A stretch of 5,091 nt of DNA from an uncultured Actinomycetes bacterium. GTDB lineage: Bacteria; Actinomycetota; Actinomycetes; Nanopelagicales; Nanopelagicaceae. The position numbers and the translations under genes were made by a program. Every line of letters starts with the position of its first letter. Positions within the stretch are counted from its first letter, which is position 1. This document shows positions 1 to 5,091 of this stretch, one piece after another. The notes beneath the pieces are model-generated. The model was not told the DNA's origin. It searched no databases and saw only the letters and a program-made list of their open reading frames with translations. The stretch spans positions 1 through 5,091 of the forward strand of contig CAIQXR010000270.1 of assembly GCA_903875815.1 (NCBI GenBank). The letters run 5' to 3'.

Positions 1-474
1 CGCGTGGGATCAGGTCCCTTCCCGACCGAACTCTTCGATGAAGATGGCGAAAAACTTCGCACCATCGGTGGCGAAGTGGGTGTGACCACAGGTCGCAACC
101 GTCGTTGTGGTTGGTATGACGCACCAATTGCTCGTTATGCAGTTCGCGTCAACGGCATCACTGATTTCTTCCTCACCAAGCTCGATGTCTTAACGGGCTG
201 GGAGAAGATTCCAGTCTGCGTTGCTTATGATATTGATGGCGTTCGCGTGGAAGAACTTCCTTCTTCACAAACTGATTTCCATCATGCCAAGCCGATCTAT
301 GAATATCTGCCTGGTTGGACTGAAGATATTTCTGGGGCCCGCACCTTTAGCGATCTGCCTGCAAACGCACAGGCCTACGTTAAATACCTCGAGAAAATCT
401 CTGAAGCGCCGATGAGCGCTATTGGCGTGGGGCCTGGTCGCGACCAGACCATCGTCGTGAAGGAGTTCATTTGA
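1..474 (+). CDS. purA: Adenylosuccinate synthetase, C-terminal part (5' end outside window)
   Basis: Adenylosuccinate synthetase is a cytoplasmic enzyme that joins IMP and aspartate using GTP, the first step from IMP to AMP. The reading frame is open from base 1, so the gene runs in from the left. The 157 codons seen are roughly the last third of a protein usually about 430 residues long. Visible family motifs, numbered within the fragment, are [11 protein letters not shown] at 1-11, [12 protein letters not shown] at 29-40 (the arginine-rich substrate-binding loop), TKLDVL at 59-64 (guanine-base recognition in this GTPase-like fold), PIYEYLPGW around 97-105, and GVGPGRDQT at 142-150. The missing N-terminal part would hold the phosphate-binding loop and catalytic Asp and His. 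The ATG at 10 inside some frames is not a start; homology continues straight through the window edge. The TGA stop overlaps the purD start. The identification is secure. Confidence 0.97.
   Translation, partial: RVGSGPFPTELFDEDGEKLRTIGGEVGVTTGRNRRCGWYDAPIARYAVRVNGITDFFLTKLDVLTGWEKIPVCVAYDIDGVRVEELPSSQTDFHHAKPIYEYLPGWTEDISGARTFSDLPANAQAYVKYLEKISEAPMSAIGVGPGRDQTIVVKEFI
460..465 (+). promoter_or_regulatory. Ribosome binding site deciding the purD TTG start
   Basis: AAGGAG lies inside the last codons of purA and sits 5 nt before the TTG at 471. It is a strong Shine-Dalgarno match at usable spacing. No ATG or GTG in the purD frame lies nearby, so this site supports the unusual TTG start. Confidence 0.75.
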
Positions 475-1718
475 AAGTTCTTCTGATCGGGTCAGGTGGG
501 CGCGAACACGCTCTCGCCGCAGCGCTCAAGCGCGACCCTGCATTAGAAGAACTCCATGCAGCGCCCGGCAATCCTGGCATAGCAATCCTTGCCACCTGCC
601 ACCCGTGCGATATCACTAACAATTCCGAGATCGTTGCGCTAGCAAAAAAGCTAGGGAGCGATCTCGTTGTCATTGGCCCCGAAGTTCCTTTGGTAAATGG
701 TGTCGCAGATTCACTTTCTGCTGCAGGAATTCCGTGCTTTGGCCCCTCGCAGGCAGCGGCTCAATTAGAAGGCTCTAAAGATTTTGCCAAGCAAGTAATG
801 CGTGATGCTGGTGTTCCGACTGCTCGCAGCTTTACCTGCCGCAACCAGGCCGAAGTAGAGAAAGCACTCGATGAATTCGGTGCTCCCTATGTAGTGAAGC
901 ACGATGGTCTGGCTGCGGGTAAAGGTGTTGTTGTTACGAATGATCGGGCAATTGCACTCGAACATGCTTTGCTCTCCCCGCAAGTTGTGATTGAAGAATT
1001 TCTCGATGGTCCCGAAGTTTCGCTCTTTGGAATCTCAGATGGCGTTCGTGTTATCGGCATGCAACCTGCGCAAGATTTCAAACGCGCCTTTGATGGCGAT
1101 CTCGGTCCGAACACTGGCGGAATGGGTGCGTACTCACCACTGCATTGGGCGCCAACTGAAATCGTGCAAGAGACAGTGGATCAAGTGTTGAATCCCACCA
1201 TTCAAGAGATGGCTGCGCGCGGAACTCCATTCGTAGGTCTTCTCTATGCCGGGCTTGCACTCACGATGAAAGGCACCCGAGTCATTGAATTCAATGCTCG
1301 CTTTGGTGATCCCGAGACGCAAGTACTACTGCCTCGATTGAAAACTCCACTGGCGCAATTGTTATTGGCAGCAGCGACTGGCAAATTACCTGAGAATCAA
1401 AAGCTGGAATGGTCCGAAGATTCTGCCGTCACTGTGGTGTTGGCCTCGCAGGGATATCCAGCCGCACCCGTAACCGGCGAACCCATTACTGGCGCAGAGG
1501 TCCCACCGACTGCAGAAATTTTTCATGCCGGAACAACTATTCGCGATGGCATCCTGCATTCCGCCGGTGGTCGCGTCCTGACTGTTACGGGTATGGGGTC
1601 AGACCTCACCATTGCGCGCGGGAAGGCCTATGAAGCGATCTCCAAGATCCAACTGACTGGATCGCATTACCGAAGCGATATCGCGCTCAATGCCGCCATT
1701 GCGGAAAAAGGGAACTAG
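471..1718 (+). CDS. purD: Phosphoribosylamine–glycine ligase (GAR synthetase)
   Basis: PurD uses ATP to join 5-phosphoribosylamine and glycine, giving glycinamide ribonucleotide, the second step of de novo purine synthesis, in the cytoplasm. The 415-residue product is the normal length for a monofunctional enzyme. It has an N-terminal [15 protein letters not shown] at 1-15, ending in the phosphate-binding GSGGREH of the PurD/PurK/PurT fold. The ATP-grasp domain follows, with [15 protein letters not shown] at 141-155, [12 protein letters not shown] at 175-186, the loop [11 protein letters not shown] at 213-223, and the family signature RFGDPETQ at 277-284, which carries the metal-binding region. 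A C-terminal domain completes the protein. The start is TTG, overlapping the purA stop by 4 nt (TTGA); AAGGAG stands 5 nt upstream, and the sequence [10 protein letters not shown] begins exactly where homologues begin. The overlap suggests that ribosomes finishing purA reinitiate here. An odd detail is His144 after the lysine of VVK, where Ala or Asp is commoner. Confidence 0.97.
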   Translation: MKVLLIGSGGREHALAAALKRDPALEELHAAPGNPGIAILATCHPCDITNNSEIVALAKKLGSDLVVIGPEVPLVNGVADSLSAAGIPCFGPSQAAAQLEGSKDFAKQVMRDAGVPTARSFTCRNQAEVEKALDEFGAPYVVKHDGLAAGKGVVVTNDRAIALEHALLSPQVVIEEFLDGPEVSLFGISDGVRVIGMQPAQDFKRAFDGDLGPNTGGMGAYSPLHWAPTEIVQETVDQVLNPTIQEMAARGTPFVGLLYAGLALTMKGTRVIEFNARFGDPETQVLLPRLKTPLAQLLLAAATGKLPENQKLEWSEDSAVTVVLASQGYPAAPVTGEPITGAEVPPTAEIFHAGTTIRDGILHSAGGRVLTVTGMGSDLTIARGKAYEAISKIQLTGSHYRSDIALNAAIAEKGN

Positions 1719-1720
1719 TA

Positions 1721-1726
1721 AGGGAG
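1721..1726 (+). promoter_or_regulatory. Ribosome binding site before purB
   Basis: AGGGAG in the 11-nt gap between purD and purB is the only Shine-Dalgarno-like sequence there. It ends just 3 nt before the ATG at 1730 but 9 nt before an in-frame GTG at 1736. The spacing fits the GTG better, so the true purB start is uncertain by two codons. Confidence 0.6.
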
Positions 1727-1729
1727 AAT

Positions 1730-3139
1730 ATGCCAGTGAGCCTTTTAGCCCAACGATATGCATCGGCTGCGATGCGAGAGATCTTCTCGCCTGAATCCAA
1801 GATCATCTCCGAGCGCAAGCTCTGGATCGCAGTTATGCGCGCGCAAGCAGGGCTCGGCCATCCGATTGCCGATTCAGTTATCGCTGACTATGAAAAAGTA
1901 ATTGAAAAAGTAGATCTCGCATCAATCGATGCGCGCGAAAAGCAGACTCGTCACGATGTGAAAGCGCGGATCGAAGAGTTCAATGCCCTCGCTGGTCACG
2001 AAGCGATTCACGCCGGTATGACTTCGCGCGATCTCACCGAAAATGTTGAAGCAATGCAGATTCGCGATGGCTTGGTTTTGGTTCGCGATCGAGTCGTTGC
2101 CACACTCGCACTCTTGGGCGAACGTGCTACTCAATATATTGATCAGCCCATTGCTGGTCGTTCGCACAACGTTCCAGCGCAGATCACCACATTAGGAAAG
2201 CGTTTTGCATCGGCTGCCGAAGAGTTGCTCTTTGCTTACGAGCGTCTCGATAATTTAATTTCACGTTATCCGATCCGCGGAATCAAAGGCCCAGTCGGAA
2301 CTGCGCAAGATTCCGTTGATCTCCTTGGCTCGGCGCAATCGCATGCCGCGCTTGAATCTGAAGTTGCCCAGTATCTTGGTTTTGAGAATGTACTCGACTC
2401 CACTGGCCAGATCTATCCACGTTCATTTGATTTTGATGTCATCACCACGTTGGTGCAACTCGCGGCATCGCCATCGTCCTTTGCTACCTCTATTCGTTTG
2501 ATGGCCGGTGCCGAACTCGTCACTGAAGGATTTAAAGCTGGCCAGGTCGGATCATCAGCGATGCCACATAAGATGAATACTCGCTCGTGCGAACGCGTCA
2601 ATGGGTTAGCGGTTGTCTTACGCGGTTACGCATCGATGGTCGGCGAACTCTCTGGCGATCAATGGAACGAGGGCGATGTCTCTTGCAGTGTGGTTCGCCG
2701 CGTTGCTATCCCAGATGCTTTCTACGCCTTCGATGGTTTGATCGAAACATTCCTCACCGTTTTAAGTGAATTTGGCGCATTCCCCGAAGTGATCTCAGCT
2801 GAACTCACTCGTTACCTGCCATTTCTCTCCACCACCAAAATTTTGATGGCATCGGTGAAAGCCGGCGTTGGCCGCGAAGTGGCGCACGAAACCATTAAGG
2901 AGCATGCTGTTAAGGCGGCCCTGGGCATTCGTGAAGGTCAGCCCAATACGATGATTGACGCGCTTGCTGCCGATGATCGAATTCCACTCGATAAAGCAGC
3001 GCTCTTAGCTTTGATCTCCTCGCCACTGGAATTTACCGGCGATGCACATGCACAAACGCAGCGAGTTGTTGGTCGCATTGACGCGATCTCTTCCGCGCAC
3101 CCAGCTGCGGCGAAGTATCGCCCCGGCGCTATTCGGTAG
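1730..3139 (+). CDS. purB: Adenylosuccinate lyase
   Basis: PurB is a homotetrameric cytoplasmic enzyme of the fumarase/aspartase superfamily. It releases fumarate at two points: SAICAR to AICAR in the trunk pathway, and adenylosuccinate to AMP. The 469-residue product is mostly helical and full length. Conserved regions are RYASAAM at 9-15, RHDVKARIEEFN at 74-85, MTSRDLTEN at 97-105, GRSHN at 143-147 (the His region of the active site), KGPVGTAQD at 186-194, and the superfamily signature GSSAMPHKMN at 274-283. That signature is a mobile loop carrying the catalytic serine. The C terminus AKYRPGAIR resembles actinobacterial homologues. The ATG at 1730 is annotated, but GTG at 1736 is an alternative that removes only Met-Pro. 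The gene is 11 nt after purD and 8 nt before purC, so co-transcription is expected. Its neighbour PurC supplies one of its two substrates and PurA the other. Confidence 0.97.
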   Translation: MPVSLLAQRYASAAMREIFSPESKIISERKLWIAVMRAQAGLGHPIADSVIADYEKVIEKVDLASIDAREKQTRHDVKARIEEFNALAGHEAIHAGMTSRDLTENVEAMQIRDGLVLVRDRVVATLALLGERATQYIDQPIAGRSHNVPAQITTLGKRFASAAEELLFAYERLDNLISRYPIRGIKGPVGTAQDSVDLLGSAQSHAALESEVAQYLGFENVLDSTGQIYPRSFDFDVITTLVQLAASPSSFATSIRLMAGAELVTEGFKAGQVGSSAMPHKMNTRSCERVNGLAVVLRGYASMVGELSGDQWNEGDVSCSVVRRVAIPDAFYAFDGLIETFLTVLSEFGAFPEVISAELTRYLPFLSTTKILMASVKAGVGREVAHETIKEHAVKAALGIREGQPNTMIDALAADDRIPLDKAALLALISSPLEFTGDAHAQTQRVVGRIDAISSAHPAAAKYRPGAIR

Positions 3140-3147
3140 GCGGGATC

Positions 3148-4008
3148 ATGTCACGCACTTTTATTGAGATCCCTGAGTGGGCTCATATCCGCAGTGGAAA
3201 AGTCCGCGATCTTTACACCAACGAAGTGGGCGAGCTTCTCATCGTCGCCTCCGATCGCATTTCAGCTTTTGATTATGTTCTCCCCACACCAATTCCACGG
3301 AAAGGCGAGTTGCTTACCCAACTCTCTAATTTTTGGTTCGACAAGTTGGAATCGATTGTTCCGCACCATATTCTCACCACCGATGTTCCATCGATTGTCG
3401 ATGGTCGCGCAGTCATTGTGAAGCCACTTCAGATGTTTCCGGTCGAATGTGTTGCTCGCGGCTATCTCACTGGTTCGGGTTGGTCGGAATACCAGAAGCG
3501 CCAGAGCGTCTGTGGAATTCCACTCCCTGCTGGACTACTTGATGGCTCCAAGTTGCCAGAGCCCATCTTTACACCAGCGACAAAAGCAGAGGATGGCGAA
3601 CATGATGAGAACATCACTTTTGATCAAGCCACTGAGATTTTGGGCGTCGATTTAGCGAACGCACTTCGCGATCTCACTATTGCGCTCTATTCTGCGGCCC
3701 ACGACTATGCCGCCACGCGCGGAATTATTCTTGCCGATACTAAGTTCGAATTTGGTCTGGATGGAGAAGGTAATATTTGTCTCGGCGATGAAGCCCTCAC
3801 CCCTGACTCTTCACGATTCTGGGATGCCGCAGCTTGGCAGCCAGGCGGAGTCCAACCCTCATTTGATAAGCAATTTGTCCGCGATTGGCTCCTTCAATCC
3901 GGATGGGACCGCAATTCCACTCCACCTGAATTACCTGCAGATGTAGTGGCAAAAACTCAAGAGCGTTATTCATCGGCTTACCAATTACTGACCGGAAGAG
4001 AGATCTAG
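3148..4008 (+). CDS. purC: SAICAR synthetase (phosphoribosylaminoimidazole-succinocarboxamide synthase)
   Basis: PurC uses ATP to couple CAIR with aspartate, giving SAICAR, the substrate that PurB then cleaves. At 286 residues it belongs to the longer form found in actinobacteria and yeast Ade1, not the roughly 240-residue E. coli form. Motifs seen are SGKVRDLY at 16-23 (nucleotide-binding glycine loop), ASDRISAFD at 34-42, KGELLTQLSNFWF at 52-64, and the first SAICAR signature FPVECVARGYLTGS at 97-110, followed by GWSEY. Then come DGSKLPEPIFTPATKAEDGEHD at 132-153, the second signature LADTKFEFG at 195-203, GDEALTPDSSRFW at 213-225, and QPSFDKQFVRDWL at 236-248. The start ATG follows the purB stop by 8 nt. 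The ribosome site is weak: only GGCGGGAT lies just before it, so coupling to purB translation is plausible. Start and function are otherwise clear from alignment to the family. Confidence 0.97.
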   Translation: MSRTFIEIPEWAHIRSGKVRDLYTNEVGELLIVASDRISAFDYVLPTPIPRKGELLTQLSNFWFDKLESIVPHHILTTDVPSIVDGRAVIVKPLQMFPVECVARGYLTGSGWSEYQKRQSVCGIPLPAGLLDGSKLPEPIFTPATKAEDGEHDENITFDQATEILGVDLANALRDLTIALYSAAHDYAATRGIILADTKFEFGLDGEGNICLGDEALTPDSSRFWDAAAWQPGGVQPSFDKQFVRDWLLQSGWDRNSTPPELPADVVAKTQERYSSAYQLLTGREI

Positions 4009-4011
4009 AAA

Positions 4012-4257
4012 ATGGCAACTATCGTCGTTGAAGTTATGTTGAAGCCCGAGATTCTCGATCCGCAAGGTCAAGCAGTTGCCTCAGCGCTACCGCGCCTAGG
4101 TTTTAACTTTGCGCAGAGCGTGCGCCAAGGAAAGCGCTTTGAAATCACTGTTGCGGGCGAGCCCACAGCAGCGCAATTGGCCGAAGTCGAAGAGGCAGCA
4201 GAGAAGTTGCTCTCTAACCCAGTTATCGAAACGTTTGTTGTAAAGGTCGAGAAGTAA
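4012..4257 (+). CDS. purS: FGAM synthase subunit PurS
   Basis: PurS is the small structural subunit of the three-part phosphoribosylformylglycinamidine synthase. It has no catalytic site; in studied homologues it dimerises and bridges PurQ and PurL so that ammonia can pass between them. The 81-residue product is the normal size for the family. It shows VEVMLKPEILDPQGQAV at 6-22, the conserved first strand and helix, then LPRLGF at 26-31 and VRQGKRFEI at 37-45, and ends in a helix and strand (AEKLLSNPVIETFVVKVE). The ATG lies 3 nt after the purC stop. A purine-rich GGAAGAGAG inside the purC 3' end, about 9 nt upstream, may serve as the ribosome site. The TAA stop overlaps the purQ ATG by one base. 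Small proteins are easily missed, but this one is unambiguous by sequence and position. Confidence 0.96.
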   Translation: MATIVVEVMLKPEILDPQGQAVASALPRLGFNFAQSVRQGKRFEITVAGEPTAAQLAEVEEAAEKLLSNPVIETFVVKVEK

Positions 4258-4928
4258 TGCGTATTGGCGTCGTTACATTTCCCGGCAGCCTCGATGATCT
4301 CTCCGCGCTGCGCGCCATCGAACTTGCCGGTGGCACACCGGTCTCACTTTTTCACGGCAATAATGATTTAAAGGAAGTTCAAGCAGTCGTCTTACCCGGT
4401 GGATTTTCCTACGGTGATTACTTGCGATGCGGTGCCATTAGCCGCTTCTCACCGATTATGGAATCGATCATTCTCGCGGCCGAACACGGCTTCCCCGTTC
4501 TCGGAATTTGCAATGGCTTCCAGATTCTCTGCGAATCTCATCTCCTGCCTGGCGCACTCACCCGCAATTCCGATCTCCACTTTATCTGTGATGATCAGAG
4601 CGTTGTTGTTGAAAATAATTCCACTCCATGGACTCGTGGTTATAACAAGGGTGATGAGATCATCATTCCTATTAAAAATGGTGAAGGATCTTTCCAAGCG
4701 AGTGATGAGACGTTGAAAGAACTCGAAGATGAGGGACGAATCGTTCTTCGTTATTCAGGCAAGAATCCCAATGGCTCGCGCAATAACATCGCTGGTATTT
4801 CTAACAAGCGTGGCAATGTTGTGGGCGTTATGCCGCACCCCGAACAAGCAATCGAAACTCTTACTGGTCCGAGCGATGATGGCCTTAAATTCTTCACTTC
4901 GATTCTTACAGAGATGGTGAGCCGATAA
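4257..4928 (+). CDS. purQ: FGAM synthase subunit PurQ (glutamine amidotransferase)
   Basis: PurQ is the class I glutaminase subunit of FGAM synthase; it hydrolyses glutamine and passes ammonia to PurL. The 223-residue protein is full length. The triad is intact: nucleophile Cys85 in the elbow [11 protein letters not shown] at 81-91, and His194 and Glu196 in MPHPEQAIE at 192-200. Other conserved parts are [10 protein letters not shown] at 2-11, [18 protein letters not shown] at 47-64, LLPGALTRN at 96-104, NGEGSF at 141-146, and [12 protein letters not shown] at 170-181. The C-terminal LTGPSDDG at 202-209 resembles mycobacterial PurQ. The start ATG shares its A with the purS stop (TAATG), and only a modest AAAGG about 10 nt upstream could bind ribosomes, so coupled translation is likely. 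The TAA stop overlaps the purL start in the same way. Confidence 0.97.
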   Translation: MRIGVVTFPGSLDDLSALRAIELAGGTPVSLFHGNNDLKEVQAVVLPGGFSYGDYLRCGAISRFSPIMESIILAAEHGFPVLGICNGFQILCESHLLPGALTRNSDLHFICDDQSVVVENNSTPWTRGYNKGDEIIIPIKNGEGSFQASDETLKELEDEGRIVLRYSGKNPNGSRNNIAGISNKRGNVVGVMPHPEQAIETLTGPSDDGLKFFTSILTEMVSR

Positions 4929-5091
4929 TGTCTCTCGATACCGTTTCCGCAGCGCAAGCAAATCCCAACGCGACTCAGCCCTATAAAGAGCTCGGACTGC
5001 GCGATGAAGAGTATGCCCGCATCAAAGAGATTCTCGGTCGTCGTCCGACTTCATCGGAATTGGCGATGTACTCCGTCATGTGGTCAGAGCA
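4928..5091 (+). CDS. purL: FGAM synthase subunit PurL, N-terminal start (3' end outside window)
   Basis: PurL is the ATP-dependent catalytic subunit that converts FGAR to FGAM with ammonia from PurQ. Only the first 54 codons plus two bases are present. The family text is clear: [19 protein letters not shown] at 19-37, then [17 protein letters not shown] at 38-54, with the cut codon starting CA (expected His of the SEHCSYK motif). Because PurS and PurQ are separate genes here, this should be the small type of PurL, about 740-760 residues, rather than the roughly 1300-residue fused form. The first 18 residues ([16 protein letters not shown]...) are a variable leader. The ATG overlaps the purQ stop by one base (TAATG). 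A GGTGA at 4916-4920, 7 nt upstream, is the likely ribosome site. The gene runs off the right edge and its remainder cannot be judged. Confidence 0.95.
   Translation, partial: MSLDTVSAAQANPNATQPYKELGLRDEEYARIKEILGRRPTSSELAMYSVMWSE

Larger units (their letters stand above)
1..5091 (+). other. Probable single transcription unit purA-purD-purB-purC-purS-purQ-purL
   Basis: All seven genes share one strand. Junctions from left to right are a 4-nt overlap, an 11-nt gap, an 8-nt gap, a 3-nt gap, a 1-nt overlap and a 1-nt overlap. None of these gaps can hold a promoter or an intrinsic terminator, and no hairpin followed by a T run is visible at any gene end. The arrangement is therefore best read as part of one operon with both ends outside the window. 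An internal promoter inside a coding sequence cannot be excluded by eye. Confidence 0.85.

Noticed and set aside
1719..1729. Possible promoter, terminator or riboswitch in the purD–purB gap.
   Set aside because: The gap is only 11 nt and is filled by the ribosome site; purine riboswitches and terminators need far more sequence.
1891..1912. Direct repeat TGAAAAAGTA at 1891-1900 and 1903-1912 in purB.
   Set aside because: It encodes the helical stretch Glu-Lys-Val-Ile-Glu-Lys-Val, which matches the pattern of homologues; there is no third copy, so it is coding coincidence.
1922..2167. Open frames on the minus strand, such as 1922-2167 and 4449-4697.
   Set aside because: They lie wholly opposite well-conserved purB and purQ, show no recognisable protein family and lack convincing ribosome sites; they are shadows of the true genes.
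2027..3677. The 11-mer CGCGATCTCAC occurs at 2027-2037 and 3667-3677, and similar CGCGATCT words recur across the window.
   Set aside because: These encode Arg-Asp-Leu in conserved protein segments with the preferred codons CGC, GAT and CTC; they are scattered irregularly in different genes and show no array or site arrangement.
4399..4716. A 105-codon open frame on the + strand inside purQ.
   Set aside because: It is an out-of-frame overlap with the conserved PurQ catalytic region, and its translation resembles no known family.
1..5091. Possible defence system, mobile element or novel cassette hidden in the window.
   Set aside because: Coding sequence for known purine enzymes covers essentially every base; no foreign gene, terminal repeat or non-coding island remains to be explained.

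Overview
This window is a compact, single-strand purine biosynthesis cluster. Seven genes read left to right with almost no space between them: purA (3' end only), purD, purB, purC, purS, purQ and purL (5' end only). Every gene is on the + strand. The largest gap is 11 nt (purD–purB). Three junctions overlap: TTGA between purA and purD, and TAATG at both purS–purQ and purQ–purL. No stretch over about 12 nt lacks a gene, and I see no RNA gene, mobile element, CRISPR array, terminator or convincing promoter. The promoter must lie upstream of or within the missing part of purA, and the end of the transcript lies beyond purL.

Organism: the proteins look actinobacterial (Actinomycetota). From memory of Mycobacterium homologues, PurB (RYASAAM near the N terminus, GQVGSSAMPHKMNTRSCERVNG in the middle, AKYRPGAI at the end), PurS (VEVMLKPEILDPQGQAV) and PurQ ([26 protein letters not shown] C terminus) are close matches. 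FGAM synthase is split into PurS, PurQ and PurL, as in Gram-positive bacteria, rather than being one large PurL as in E. coli. Base composition is only about half G+C by eye, low for classical high-GC actinobacteria. Together with the tight packing, this suggests a streamlined actinobacterium, for example a freshwater or marine planktonic lineage of the Nanopelagicales type. That assignment is inference.

How the genes work together: PurD makes glycinamide ribonucleotide (step 2 of de novo synthesis). PurS, PurQ and PurL together convert FGAR to FGAM (step 4). PurC makes SAICAR (step 7 or 8, depending on numbering). PurB splits SAICAR to AICAR, and also splits adenylosuccinate to AMP. PurA makes adenylosuccinate from IMP. 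The cluster therefore combines part of the trunk pathway to IMP with both enzymes of the IMP-to-AMP branch. Genes for PurF, PurN/T, PurM, PurE/K and PurH are not in the window; some may follow purL.

I found no previously undescribed system. The region is ordinary core metabolism, and the points worth a second look are small: start-codon choices, translational coupling and gene order.
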